Origin: DAOUFU01 sp034429275
GTDB lineage: Bacteria; Chloroflexota; Anaerolineae; Aggregatilineales; Aggregatilineaceae
Direction of reading: 5' to 3'
Length of the DNA: 48,585 nucleotides
NCBI GenBank assembly: GCA_034429275.1
Contig: DAOUFU010000214.1
Span: 1-48,585 of the forward strand
Translations under genes and position numbers: made by a program
In this document: piece after piece, positions 6,711 to 15,552 of the stretch
Layout of the letters: each line of letters opens with the position of its first letter
Numbering within the stretch: the stretch's first letter is position 1
The notes under the pieces: model-generated
Databases searched by the model: none
What the model saw: the letters and a program-made list of their open reading frames with translations, nothing else
Told to the model about the DNA's origin: nothing

Positions 6711-9278
6711 CTACTGCACGGTGATCTGCGTATTGATCACCGGCGAGGCGGCGGGCACGCCATCCACCGTGATCGGCAGCTCCGCGCCCGTCTGCGGATC
6801 GATCATGCCGATCTGCAGGCGGGCCGGGCCGGGCGCGGCTTCGGCGGGCAGGCGCAGCATCCAGGCATCGAGGATCGACTCGCCGGGCCGCCAGAAGCGT
6901 GTATGGTACCAGCCCTGCATCGGCGCGCCGGACCATTCCGCGATCACCGAGCCATCCGCTGCGCTCAACAGCCGCACAAAGACCGCGTAATCGGCAGCGG
7001 GCGGGGCCTCTGCGGTCGGCTGCCAGTAGAGCGAGAGCACGACACGCTCGCCGCGCACCCAATCGAGCGTCACCACGTCGTAGCCCACAAAGCGCGCGAA
7101 TCCGCCCACAATCACCGCGTCCTCGCGCAGGGCGTTGGGGCGCATCGGGGCGGTGCGCGCCGCCGGGTTGAGCGTGAAAGCCTCGTAGCGGAAATTGCCG
7201 TCATCGGCGGCCAGGCTGCCATCCGGGTTGAGCGGGATCGGCTCCAGGACGGTCGGCCAGGGCGCGCCATCCCAGCCGCGCACGTCCAGCGTGTGATACG
7301 CCATGGCCGCGCCCGCCTCCGCCTCAAGCGAATTGGGAACCAGCCCGGCATAGCGCGTCAACATGCGCCCGACCGAAGTCTGCACATACACATCCACGCC
7401 GTCCAGGTCTTCCAGGCGGGTGGGCAGCGCCGCGAACGCGCGGCTGTTGCGGATTTCCCAATCGGGGAAGTAGAACGGCAGGCGTTCTTCGCCGGGGATG
7501 GCGACCACCGGCGCGCCGTGCTCGTCAGCGTAGCGTTCGAGCATGTGGACCACTCGCATCAGCGAGGGATTGCCCGCGTCATATTTGGCGCGATCATCGG
7601 GCAGGCCGCCATTGCGCCAGGCGGTCACCGTGAATTCGAGCGCGGCGGCCAGCGCGATCCCGGTCAGCGCGGCCAGCGCCAATCCGCCGAGCGTGCGTCG
7701 CACCCTGCGCGATGCCAGCCAGGGCCACAGCCAGCCCTCGACCAGCGCGGCGGCCAGCGCGATCATCAGCGGCACAATGGCGAAGCTGAGGCGGTAGTGA
7801 TAGGAAAAATCGAGGAACCAGACCACCGCGTAAGGCAGCGTCAATCCGCCGATCACCCAGGCGGTCTCGCGGCGCTCCGCTGCCAGCCGTACCCAGGCGG
7901 AACGCCCCGCCCAGGCCAGCAGCGCGATTCCGGCCACGGCCAGCGCCCAGTCGCGCGGACCCATTCGCCCTGCCGCGCCCAGGTCGCCGCGCACCCAGCG
8001 CCACAGGGAATCGAGCGGTTCCGGCCCACTCAGCGCATCCCATTTGAGGGCGGTGGGCAGCGTGCCCGCCAGCAGCAGCAGGATCGCCAGCAGGGGCAGC
8101 GCCGCGCGGCGCGGTGAGCGGCAGTTCACCACCAGCCCGCCCGCGATCAACCCGGCCAGCACGATGATCCAGCCCCATTCCTGGCCGGAGCGCTGGGCCA
8201 GGTCGTGCCAGTAATCGGCGGGGAAGGTGACCGGCGTGTGCCCCAGCAGCGCGTTGCGCACGTACCACATCCCGCCGAGCGGGACGCTCGCCGCCGCCGC
8301 GATCAGCGCTATCCGCAGGCGCGGCCATCGCCACAGGCGCAGGCCCCAGCGACCGCGCACCCGCAGAAAGTCAGCCGCCACGACGAGCATCACGCCGAGC
8401 GCTAGCGCGCCGCCGGTGGGCTTGGTCCACAGCGCCCCGGCCAGCATCAGCCCGCTGATGGCGGCGCTGCGCGCCCCATCGGCGGAGCCAGCGCGCCGCC
8501 AGGCATCCACCCACCACGCCGCCGCCCCAGCCACATACAGCGCCAGCGCGATTTCGAGATCACCGGCGGCAGCCCAGGCGGCTACATGCGGGTAAACCAT
8601 CCAGCCCGCCGCCGCGATCAGCCCGGCGCGGCGCGTGCCCCACGCCATCCGCCCCAGCGCATAGGCCGCCAGCGCCGATCCCACCAGAATCCAGGGCAGC
8701 AGGGCGCGGGCCGCGTGATCGTCAAAACCTCCGCCTGCCGCCTGCTGCATCAGGGTATAGCCGAGCGGGAGCAGTTGCGGGTAGTAGCCTATCCCGGCGG
8801 GGATATGCTCGCGCAGCAGGAATACGCGCGCGTTATAGGCGTAGACCCACTGCGAATCGTAGGCCAGGAAGGGCCAGTAGGCGCTGACGAGCACATTCGC
8901 CAGCAGCAAGAGCACGAGTGCGACGAGCAGCAGCCGCTCACCCCGGCTCAGGCGGGCGGGGCGCGCGCGCAGATCGCGCCACCGTTCGCGCCGCCAATCT
9001 GCGCCGCGCCGCCAGGCCATCGCCGCGCCCGCCGCCGCGAGGATCGCGGTGCCTGCCAGCGTTCCAGCGGGGGCGAGCGTTCCCGCTGTGCCGAGGGCGA
9101 ACATCCACGCGGTGGTGAAGAGCAGACCCAGCGCCAGCGCCAGCCCGGCGATCACGCCGCGATCGCGCGCAGCAGGGTGATCGGGGATCAGCGCCAGCGC
9201 CCAGGGCAGCCCGACTCCCAGCGTGATCCACGCCGCGAGCGGGAACAGGGTGAAGGTGGGGATGAGCCAGTCGGGCAT
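6711..9278 (-). CDS. Large GT-C/GT39-like membrane glycosyltransferase
   Basis: An 855-residue protein. About twelve hydrophobic segments fill residues 1-560, followed by a soluble C-terminal part of about 290 residues. The first large loop contains FLAYDSQWVYAYNARVFLL, an acidic membrane-proximal motif comparable to those of GT39-like enzymes, though not a clean DD or DE. The later YYPQLLPLGYTL loop also fits the fold. The end of the protein (VLSLYWQPTAEAP… FVRLLSAADGSVIAEW) looks like a beta-sandwich domain commonly appended to membrane glycosyltransferases in this kind of genome. The start lies 6 bases after the stop of the next glycosyltransferase, so the two are almost certainly co-transcribed and probably act on the same polyprenol-linked glycan. 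Confidence 0.7.
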   Translation of the reverse strand: MPDWLIPTFTLFPLAAWITLGVGLPWALALIPDHPAARDRGVIAGLALALGLLFTTAWMFALGTAGTLAPAGTLAGTAILAAAGAAMAWRRGADWRRERWRDLRARPARLSRGERLLLVALVLLLLANVLVSAYWPFLAYDSQWVYAYNARVFLLREHIPAGIGYYPQLLPLGYTLMQQAAGGGFDDHAARALLPWILVGSALAAYALGRMAWGTRRAGLIAAAGWMVYPHVAAWAAAGDLEIALALYVAGAAAWWVDAWRRAGSADGARSAAISGLMLAGALWTKPTGGALALGVMLVVAADFLRVRGRWGLRLWRWPRLRIALIAAAASVPLGGMWYVRNALLGHTPVTFPADYWHDLAQRSGQEWGWIIVLAGLIAGGLVVNCRSPRRAALPLLAILLLLAGTLPTALKWDALSGPEPLDSLWRWVRGDLGAAGRMGPRDWALAVAGIALLAWAGRSAWVRLAAERRETAWVIGGLTLPYAVVWFLDFSYHYRLSFAIVPLMIALAAALVEGWLWPWLASRRVRRTLGGLALAALTGIALAAALEFTVTAWRNGGLPDDRAKYDAGNPSLMRVVHMLERYADEHGAPVVAIPGEERLPFYFPDWEIRNSRAFAALPTRLEDLDGVDVYVQTSVGRMLTRYAGLVPNSLEAEAGAAMAYHTLDVRGWDGAPWPTVLEPIPLNPDGSLAADDGNFRYEAFTLNPAARTAPMRPNALREDAVIVGGFARFVGYDVVTLDWVRGERVVLSLYWQPTAEAPPAADYAVFVRLLSAADGSVIAEWSGAPMQGWYHTRFWRPGESILDAWMLRLPAEAAPGPARLQIGMIDPQTGAELPITVDGVPAASPVINTQITVQ

Positions 9279-9284
9279 CGCGTG

Positions 9285-10718
9285 TTATTCCGTGACGGGG
9301 GGACGGATGCGCCGGGTCAGCGCCTGCCCCGCGAGAGTCCACAGCCAGGCCGCGCCTACGCCCACAAAGACGGAGGCGGGCATCTGAAGCGGCAGGTAAT
9401 AGCGCTCCCACTTGACGGGCGTGCCGTACAGGCCGATCACCAGCGCCGCGCCCCAGATCAGCGCCAGCCAGACCGCGCCCGCTCGCCAGGATGAGCGCGC
9501 CCGCACCAGCCCGGCGATCAACAGCAGCAGGCCGAGCGCTCCCCACACCGGGCCGCCCAGCCGCCCGGCCAGCCCGGACGATTCGTAACGGTCGATGTCG
9601 GCAGCCAGCCAGCCGTACCACTGCGGCACTTCGGCATACTGCGGGCCGGACCAGAACAGGCTATTGACCAGCGTCCGGCCCCGGTCGAGCGCGCCCTCAT
9701 TGGCCAGCCCGTAGAAGCGGCTGGATTCGGTCAGGTATTCCAGCAGGTCGCCGCGCCACTCGACCACCTTTTGGGGGATCATGGGGTCAAAACGCCACCA
9801 GGCGGGGTTCCACAGCAGGAAGACCAGCGCCATCACCAGGCCGCCGCCGATCATACGCCGCAGGGTTCGGCCATCGGTGGTGAGCCAGAACCTGCCGCCG
9901 GGCCGGAAGGTCAGCGCCGCGAAGGTGGGCAGCGTCACCAGCAGCGCCGTGTGTTTGGCGGCGATGGCCGTGCCCGCCGCCAGCCCCAGCGCCAGAGTCC
10001 AGCCCCACAGCGCGCGCGGACGTGGCGCGGGGCTGCGTTGAGCGCGCATCAGCATCAGCCCGGCCAGCACGGTCAGCGCGGCAAAAGCGGCCAGCGAGCC
10101 TTCCATCATGGCGCGGCGGGCGTTGAGCAGCACATTCGGATGCGTGGCATAGGCGAGGCTGGCGATCCAGGCGGCGGCGCGCGCCAGCCGGGGATCAATC
10201 CCGGCAGCGACCAGCCAGGCGATGGCGAAGACGGCCCACACGGCCACCACGCCCAGCAGCGCCGACGACAGGCGCGCCGCCCTCAGCAGGCGATCGCCGG
10301 GCACGTTGCCTTCGGCGTGATTCCAGGTCCATTCGGTCCAGTTTCCGCCGGGGTCTACGAAGCCCCAATACCAGCCCCGGTTGAGATCGCCCACGCGGAA
10401 CCCGGCCAGGTCCCAGGCCAGGCCCATCGCCATCTTGCCGACAGTGCCGTTCAGCAGGCGGAGCTGCTGTTCCTCCCATTGGTCACCGACCAGGTCCGGG
10501 TTGAACAGCACAGCCTCCAGGTCGCGCTGCTGGACCAGGTAGTGATAATCGCGGCTCATGAAGACCAGGGTGGATTCGTCGCCGTGAAAGGGGGTGAGCC
10601 TCACCCCGGCCAGCACATAGGCAGCCAGGGCCAGCAGCCACAGCCCATCGAGCGCGCGCCGCCAGACCCTGCACGGCCCGCGCCCATGTGAACTCGCCCG
10701 AACGCCATCGGCAGTCAT
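9285..10718 (-). CDS. GT39-type (PMT/ArnT-like) glycosyltransferase
   Basis: A 477-residue polytopic membrane protein resembling the dolichyl/polyprenyl-phosphate mannosyltransferase superfamily. After the first helix comes TPFHGDESTLVFMSRDYHYL, whose D-E pair matches the catalytic acidic motif of the first extracytoplasmic loop in GT39/ArnT enzymes. About nine further helices follow, ending with a helix and a short basic tail. The ATG at 10718 is favoured because AAGGA lies upstream at suitable spacing; an in-frame GTG at 10748 would add ten residues. It is the first gene of the glycosyltransferase run, and a possible promoter lies at 10761-10789. Donor sugar and acceptor are unknown. Confidence 0.75.
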   Translation of the reverse strand: MTADGVRASSHGRGPCRVWRRALDGLWLLALAAYVLAGVRLTPFHGDESTLVFMSRDYHYLVQQRDLEAVLFNPDLVGDQWEEQQLRLLNGTVGKMAMGLAWDLAGFRVGDLNRGWYWGFVDPGGNWTEWTWNHAEGNVPGDRLLRAARLSSALLGVVAVWAVFAIAWLVAAGIDPRLARAAAWIASLAYATHPNVLLNARRAMMEGSLAAFAALTVLAGLMLMRAQRSPAPRPRALWGWTLALGLAAGTAIAAKHTALLVTLPTFAALTFRPGGRFWLTTDGRTLRRMIGGGLVMALVFLLWNPAWWRFDPMIPQKVVEWRGDLLEYLTESSRFYGLANEGALDRGRTLVNSLFWSGPQYAEVPQWYGWLAADIDRYESSGLAGRLGGPVWGALGLLLLIAGLVRARSSWRAGAVWLALIWGAALVIGLYGTPVKWERYYLPLQMPASVFVGVGAAWLWTLAGQALTRRIRPPVTE

Positions 10719-10760
10719 GAATGTACACCCGTCCTTCAGCCGTACCACAACGCGCGCGTT

Positions 10761-10789
10761 AGTATACCAGCATCATGGGGGCCTGTCTG
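10761..10789 (-). promoter_or_regulatory. Candidate promoter for the glycosyltransferase operon
   Basis: On the minus strand, CAGACA, a 17-base spacer, then TATACT, about 43 bases before the chosen start codon. Each box matches the vegetative consensus at four or five of six positions. Confidence 0.45.
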
Positions 10790-10858
10790 CGGCGGACTGC
10801 CGGCGGCTGGCTGACGGGTGTCCGCCTGGCGGGTGCCCGACCAGCGGGTGCCCGGCGG

Positions 10859-11641
10859 CTATTCATCCTCGCGCAGGGTGACATCCGCCGCGACCACACG
10901 CCGCGCCTCGCCGGAATCGAGGCGGACGACCAGCGCGCCATCATCATCCACTGATTCGGCCACGCCGCCGAAGGTGGTGCCGTCCAGTGCGCTCACCGTC
11001 ACCCGGCGGCCCAACGTGACCAGCCAGTTCTGCCAGGCTTCGCTCAGCGCCGGGCCGGAAGCCGCCGCCCAGTGATCGACGCGGTCGAGCAGGCGCGCCA
11101 GGATCACCCGGCGATCGACACTTCGCCCGATGACCGGCTCCAGGCTGATGGCGGTGCTTTCGAGTTCTGTGCCGGAAAAATCGGCGCGGATGTTGAGGCC
11201 GATTCCCAGGATCACCGCCGCGAGGCGGTCTTCATCCCAGGTGGCTTCGGCCAGCACACCGCCCACCTTGCGCCCCGCGATCAGCACGTCGTTGGGCCAC
11301 TTGAGCGCCAGGCCCGGTACCTGCCAGTCGGAAAGGGCCTCGGCGGCGGCCAGCCCACCGACCAGGCTGAGGCGCGGCACTTTGCGCGGTTCCAGGGTGG
11401 GCCGCAGCACCACGCTGACCATCAGGCTGCTGCCGGGCGGCGCGACCCAGGTCCGGCCCTGCCGCCCGCGCCCGGCGTGCTGATAGTCGGCGATGACGGC
11501 AGCGCCGTGAGGCGCGGGGTCGGCGCTGAGCGCCCAATCGCGGGCGATATCTTGAGTTGAGCTGACGGCATCGAAGACTCGAAACGGGCGCGCGCCCAGC
11601 ACGGCGCGCAGATTCTCGGTCGTGAGCGGGTCGGGGATCAT
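10859..11641 (-). CDS. birA: Biotin--[acetyl-CoA-carboxylase] ligase, no DNA-binding domain
   Basis: It attaches biotin to the carrier lysine of biotin-dependent carboxylases through biotinyl-AMP. The 260-residue protein begins directly with the catalytic domain and lacks the N-terminal winged helix, so it is a group I (BplA-type) enzyme and not a repressor. Signature motifs are GRGRQGRTW (residues 57-65, biotin/AMP loop) and LKWPNDVLI with the active-site lysine at 114, followed by GRKVGGVL. The C-terminal small beta domain is present (TVSALDGTTFGGVAESVDDDGALVV). It stands alone and in opposite orientation to the thiolase. Its substrate carboxylases are not in the window. Confidence 0.92.
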   Translation of the reverse strand: MIPDPLTTENLRAVLGARPFRVFDAVSSTQDIARDWALSADPAPHGAAVIADYQHAGRGRQGRTWVAPPGSSLMVSVVLRPTLEPRKVPRLSLVGGLAAAEALSDWQVPGLALKWPNDVLIAGRKVGGVLAEATWDEDRLAAVILGIGLNIRADFSGTELESTAISLEPVIGRSVDRRVILARLLDRVDHWAAASGPALSEAWQNWLVTLGRRVTVSALDGTTFGGVAESVDDDGALVVRLDSGEARRVVAADVTLREDE

Positions 11642-11732
11642 AAGCGCTGCCTTTCATCTCCAATCGGCTGTGATGTATACCGGTATTGTGTGCCGGACCT
11701 GCGCGAAAATCAACCTGGTTTCGCCGTGCGCT

Positions 11733-11782
11733 GGGTGTGAGCAAAAGTTGACAGGCAACCCCTTGACAAACCGGGCACTCGC
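11733..11782. repeat. Repeat flanking module d
   Basis: This 50-bp block recurs inverted at 37269-37318 with 49 of 50 bases identical. It contains two TTGACA hexamers 15 bases apart (11748 and 11763), the consensus -35 sequence. It lies 14 bases from palindromic copy 3, as the other lies 14 bases from copy 7. Confidence 0.9.
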
Positions 11783-11796
11783 CGAACGGACGATCT

Positions 11797-11910
11797 GGCC
11801 TCATCCCCACCTTCGCCGCGCCCTGCGGGCGCGTTGTCGGTTGCCCCCTCTCCGAAAATTTTCGGAGAGGGGGCGAAGCGGCCCGTTTTTGGCCGCTTGG
11901 GGGTGAGGCC
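11797..11910. repeat. Palindromic repeat, copy 3
   Basis: A 114-bp element, GGCCTCATCCCC … GGGGGTGAGGCC, with the perfect 30-bp palindrome CCCCCTCTCCG…CGGAGAGGGGG at 11844-11873. The left arm is of the GCGCCCTGCGGGCGCG type and the right arm of the GGCCCGTTTTTGGCC type. With its flanks it fills most of the 490-base gap between biotin ligase and thiolase, where no gene is seen. Confidence 0.93.
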
Positions 11911-11954
11911 AGCCATTCGCCTCTCATACCCGATCGCAGGGCCAACGGGCATCA

Positions 11955-12007
11955 GGGGCAGGCGATGCGCATCAACCGAAACAGTTTTTTGATGCGTTTG
12001 CCCTGCC
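11955..12007. repeat. Repeat flanking module f (hairpin)
   Basis: This 53-bp imperfect palindrome (CGATGCGCATCAACC … GATGCGTTTGCC) is repeated inverted at 25809-25862. The outer arms GGCAGG/CCTGCC and inner arms GCATCAA/TTGATGC can pair. Confidence 0.85.
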
Positions 12008-12131
12008 GGTTCGCTGGCGCAACCGGGGCAAGGTGGGGTAAAACCTTGTGTAGCGTGCAACTTGATTCCAAATAGAAGCGCTGCTGTTTGGGTACTATTT
12101 TTTGGCTAAATGTTTGAAAGGACTCGTTTGT

Positions 12132-13349
12132 ATGACTCTTCACCCCCGGACGGAACGCGACGCAGTCATCCTCAGCGGCGCGCGCATCGCTCAGGGCAAG
12201 CTGTTGGGCGCGCTCTCCCCATTCAATGCGGTGCAGTTGGGCCGGTTCGCCGCCCGCGCCGCACTCGACCGCAGCGGGATCGATCCCGCCAACCTGGACG
12301 AGGTGATCATCGGGCAGGTGCTCTCGGCGGGCAGCGGGCAGGCGCTGCCGCGTCAGATCGCGCTGGGTGTGGGCGTGCCCCCCCATGTCGGCGGGATGCA
12401 GGTCAACAAGGTGTGCGGCAGCAGCCTGAAGGCCGTCATGCTGGCGGCAGGACTGATCCGCGCCGGAGACGGCGACCTGTACCTGGTCGGCGGAGTCGAG
12501 AGCATGACAAACGCGCCCTTCCTGCACCTGGAAGGGCGCGCCGGGCATAAATACGGCCATGTCGAGATCAAAGACGCGATCATGTGGGACGGCTTGTGGG
12601 ATCACATCGAGGGCTGGATCATGGGCGAGGCGGCGGAACTGATCGCGCGCGAGTTCGAGATCAGCCGCGAGGAAATGGACGCCTTCGCCGCGCGGAGTCA
12701 CTGCCTGGCCGCCGCCGCGACCGAAGCCGGACGCTTCGCCGGGGAAATTGTGCCGGTGGAGATCGCCGGGCGCAAGGGCGCGGTGACCGTCTTCGACCGC
12801 GACGAGTCGATCCGCCCGGACTGCTCGCCGGAGTCCTTAGCCGCGCTCAAACCCGCCTTTTTGGAGGATGGCCGTGTCACGGCGGGCAACTCGCCGGGAT
12901 TGAATGATGGAGCCGCCGCGCTGGTGGTCAGCAGCCGCGCCTATGCCGAACGGCACGGGCACGCGCCGATGGCGCGCATCGTGGCCTATGGGCAGGCTGC
13001 CGTCGAGCCGAAGTACCTGTTCGCCGCGCCGATCAACGGCATTCAGCGCTGCCTGGAACGCGCCGGGTGGACGATGGCGGAGGTGGACCTGGTCGAACTG
13101 AACGAGGCATTCGCCGCGCAGGTGCTGGCCGACCTCAAGGGACTGAAGCGGGCCGGGCACGACCTGCCGCTGGAAAAGCTCAATGTCAACGGCGGGGCGA
13201 TTGCGCTTGGCCACCCGATCGGCGCTTCGGGGGCGCGCGTGCTGGTCACGCTGCTGCACGCCCTGCGCCAGCGCGGGCTGCGGCGCGGAATCGCGGCGCT
13301 GTGCCTGGGCGGCGGCGAGGCCGTCGCGCTGGCGGTGGAACTGGAGTGA
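12132..13349 (+). CDS. Acetyl-CoA acetyltransferase (thiolase)
   Basis: A 405-residue thiolase that condenses two acetyl-CoA, or cleaves acetoacetyl-CoA. The nucleophilic Cys95 lies in VNKVCGSSLKAV. The later catalytic blocks are NEAFAAQV, NVNGGAIALGHPIGASGAR (active-site His) and LCLGGGEAVAL (second Cys). Length and motif spacing fit degradative or biosynthetic acetyl-CoA acetyltransferases. The ATG at 12132 was preferred to an in-frame TTG at 12102; GAAAGGA lies 11 bases upstream. It is a single gene with no linked acyl-CoA enzymes, so beta-oxidation, ketogenesis and butanoyl or mevalonate routes cannot be told apart. Confidence 0.92.
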   Translation: MTLHPRTERDAVILSGARIAQGKLLGALSPFNAVQLGRFAARAALDRSGIDPANLDEVIIGQVLSAGSGQALPRQIALGVGVPPHVGGMQVNKVCGSSLKAVMLAAGLIRAGDGDLYLVGGVESMTNAPFLHLEGRAGHKYGHVEIKDAIMWDGLWDHIEGWIMGEAAELIAREFEISREEMDAFAARSHCLAAAATEAGRFAGEIVPVEIAGRKGAVTVFDRDESIRPDCSPESLAALKPAFLEDGRVTAGNSPGLNDGAAALVVSSRAYAERHGHAPMARIVAYGQAAVEPKYLFAAPINGIQRCLERAGWTMAEVDLVELNEAFAAQVLADLKGLKRAGHDLPLEKLNVNGGAIALGHPIGASGARVLVTLLHALRQRGLRRGIAALCLGGGEAVALAVELE

Positions 13350-13356
13350 GGGACGC

Positions 13357-14004
13357 TCAGCGTTGAGGCAGGGCGGGCGAAGGCGTGCCGCCTGGCAGCC
13401 CGATTCGCCCGGCGTACCATTCTTGCGCCACCAGGCCGCTGCCGTGCGCGATGGCGTAGTTGACCGCGAAGCCGATCAGCGCGCCCATCAGCGGGATGAA
13501 TTTGGCCAGCGAGCGCCCGATCACGCGCAGCGCAAAACTCATCAGCGCGCGGACGGCGCTTCGCGAGAGGCCCGCGCTGCCGGACATGATCATCGCGCGG
13601 CGAATCTCAAGCTCGGCCTTGCCCGGCTGGGTATGCCCATAAGCTTCCGCGATGAACTGCACCAGGCTGCCCTGCAGCCGCAGCGAGATGAGCAGGTCGG
13701 CAGGCAGCGCGATCGGCAGAGTCATGAAGCCGCCCAGGCCGGTCAGCGCGCCGACGATGCCGCAGCGCACCGCCTGCCTGCGAATCACCGCGCGCACCAG
13801 GTCATCGTGATCTTCAAAGGGACGTTCGGCCTTCATCTGGCGGTAGGCTTCGTGCAGGTGCTCCACGCTGGGGTTGGAGAGCCGGTTGAGCGTGCGGCGC
13901 AGCATCCACGCCGCCACGCCGAAGAAGATCAGCGGCAGCACGCACAGCAGGACCACCGCCGCCGCCAGCCAGAACTGCCACGAGGATAGCAAATCTCCGA
14001 GCAT
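13357..14004 (-). CDS. EcsC-family membrane-associated protein
   Basis: A 215-residue protein with one N-terminal membrane helix (FWLAAAVVLLCVLPLIFFGVAAWML). A domain resembling EcsC (PF12787) follows: GIVGALTGLGGFMTLPIALPADLL is the family's Gly/Ala-rich helix, then LRLQGSLVQFIAEAYGH and a second hydrophobic stretch FIPLMGALIGFAVNYAIAH. Bacillus EcsC belongs to an ABC transporter operon affecting secretion, but most homologues lack a known role. The gene converges on the thiolase with 7 bases between stops, and starts 27 bases after the regulator at 14032 on the same strand, so it may be the second gene of that unit. Confidence 0.65.
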   Translation of the reverse strand: MLGDLLSSWQFWLAAAVVLLCVLPLIFFGVAAWMLRRTLNRLSNPSVEHLHEAYRQMKAERPFEDHDDLVRAVIRRQAVRCGIVGALTGLGGFMTLPIALPADLLISLRLQGSLVQFIAEAYGHTQPGKAELEIRRAMIMSGSAGLSRSAVRALMSFALRVIGRSLAKFIPLMGALIGFAVNYAIAHGSGLVAQEWYAGRIGLPGGTPSPALPQR

Positions 14005-14031
14005 GGGCTGTCCCTCCCTCAGGATGCGATG

Positions 14032-15420
14032 TCAGGGCATGATGTAGTAGGCCCCGGTGCGCGGGCCGATCTTGCGCAGGTGCTCGCGCTGAACGAGATC
14101 GCTCAGGTCGCGCTGAAGCTCGCTGACCTGGGCATCAGCACACATGGCGCGAAACTGGGCGAAGGTCAGGCTGCCGTGCGCGCGCACGTAATCGAGCGCG
14201 GCGCGCTGGCGCGGGTTGAGGTGGGCGGGCGGCTCGGCCTGCGTCGAGGCCCGGTCCTGGGCCGGGCGCGCACTGAACAGGCGCACGCTGACCCGGTAGG
14301 CGCTGGCTTCGATCTCCGGCGCGCGGTGACCGTGCCGGTCCATGTCGGTCAGCATCCGCAGCACGCCGTGGCCGGGTGCGTCGATATAGCCCCACTGGAA
14401 CAGGCCCCAACTGATGCGCGGGTTGCGGCTGTAGCGCCCGGTGAGCACGTGGTGCGCCCCGGTCATATAACCGGGCAGGCCGCCCGGACTGGTGATCACC
14501 AACTGGTCGGCATAGAGCCGGATCTCGATGGGCGTGCCGCGCAGCCGGTAATCGCGGTGGCAGACGGCATTCACCAGCGCCTCGCGCAGTGCAACGGTGG
14601 GATAATCGGGCCGGGCGTCGTCCTGGGCGTCGGGACCGCCTCGCTGGGGCATTTGTCCCTGGATGGTGTCCCACATCTGGTCGAGCAGGGGCACCAGCGC
14701 ACCCCGCAGATCGACCTGAAAGACCGGCGGCGGCGCGCCTGTATCCAGGCTGGGCGATCCCAGCAGGCGCACGAAGCGCGCGCCGGTATCCGGCAGCCAG
14801 CGCTGTGGATCGCGCCCGAACAGCATCAGCCCGGCGACGGTGACCTGGCCCTGGGGCGTGACCGCGCCCATGCTCAGCAGGGGGATCGGGTCGGCAGGCG
14901 TCCAGCGTCGTCCGCCCACGTCGGCGCGGCGAGTCATGAAGGTGGCGAGCAGCTCCGGGTCCAGGTCGCGCGGGGTCGCGCCGGGCACGATCTCGCTGTC
15001 GAAGTCGCCCACGGCGCGCGCCGAGATCACCGCGCGGATTTCGTCGCCGCCCAGTTCGCGGTTGGTCGCGCCTTCGCGCACCAGCACGCGGCCATCGGCC
15101 AGCGCGTGCACCTGGGTGCTGCGCGGCACGCGCACGGCGATCACCGGGCCGCCCGGCCCGGCCAGAATCTCGTAGCGATCCAGGGGCAGGCGCGGCACAC
15201 AACGCGCCGATGCTTCGGCCAGCGCTCGCACGACTGCGCCGCCATCGACCGGCCCGGCATACGCGCCGCGCTCGGTCAGGCCGATCACAATCGCGCCGCC
15301 GTCCACGTTGGCGAAGGCTACCGCGCACTCGGCCAGCACATCCGGTTCCGGGCCGGGCACGAAGGCTTGCAGTGGGCCGGGGCCATGCCGCGTCATCAGG
15401 GGATAGTCGAAGGTCTGCAT
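14032..15420 (-). CDS. Schlafen AlbA_2-domain putative transcriptional regulator / RecG-like helicase-related protein
   Basis: A 462-residue protein with three parts. Residues about 15-125 match the AlbA_2 (divergent AAA-4) domain, including AFANVDGGAIVIGLTERG. The middle has the HATPase_c_4-type signature found in these proteins (TVALREALVNAVCHRDYRLRG, then LVITSPGGLPG, then the R-N-P-R block). The C-terminus is a winged-helix segment (NPRQRAALDYVRAHGSLTFAQF). Such proteins are often mislabelled RecG; a DNA-binding regulator is more likely. The start at 15420 begins MQTFDYPL; an upstream GTG-type extension lacks family similarity. It is transcribed divergently from the secreted esterase gene, whose promoter lies in the shared gap. 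Confidence 0.75.
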   Translation of the reverse strand: MQTFDYPLMTRHGPGPLQAFVPGPEPDVLAECAVAFANVDGGAIVIGLTERGAYAGPVDGGAVVRALAEASARCVPRLPLDRYEILAGPGGPVIAVRVPRSTQVHALADGRVLVREGATNRELGGDEIRAVISARAVGDFDSEIVPGATPRDLDPELLATFMTRRADVGGRRWTPADPIPLLSMGAVTPQGQVTVAGLMLFGRDPQRWLPDTGARFVRLLGSPSLDTGAPPPVFQVDLRGALVPLLDQMWDTIQGQMPQRGGPDAQDDARPDYPTVALREALVNAVCHRDYRLRGTPIEIRLYADQLVITSPGGLPGYMTGAHHVLTGRYSRNPRISWGLFQWGYIDAPGHGVLRMLTDMDRHGHRAPEIEASAYRVSVRLFSARPAQDRASTQAEPPAHLNPRQRAALDYVRAHGSLTFAQFRAMCADAQVSELQRDLSDLVQREHLRKIGPRTGAYYIMP

Positions 15421-15478
15421 GGCCTCAAGTGTAGGCCAGCGCGGGCCGATTCGCCAGAGAGTCAACCTTAAAAAATCG

Positions 15479-15508
15479 GTGCCCGGCCAGGCAGAGAAGT
15501 GCTAGAAT
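15479..15508 (+). promoter_or_regulatory. Candidate promoter for the esterase-kinase pair
   Basis: GTGCCC, an 18-base spacer and TAGAAT, 44 bases before the esterase start. The -35-like box resembles the TTGCCC boxes seen at 26215 and 41204. Confidence 0.35.
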
Positions 15509-15552
15509 CCCGCGTAAGGATGGGTTCTTGCACAACGCTTTGAGAGGGCGCT

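Noticed and set aside
10800..10860. Short tandem repeat near GCGGGTGCCCG suggesting a CRISPR-like or binding-site array
   Set aside because: Only three degenerate units of about 16 bases, without spacers; low-complexity GC drift is enough.
11797..11910. Palindromic repeats as ordinary intrinsic terminators
   Set aside because: They may stop transcription, but T tracts are lacking, one lies inside a gene, and the modular flanks and shared termini need another explanation.
14032..15420. ATP-dependent DNA helicase RecG
   Set aside because: No helicase motifs are present; only the AlbA_2 and HATPase-like parts often misannotated as RecG.
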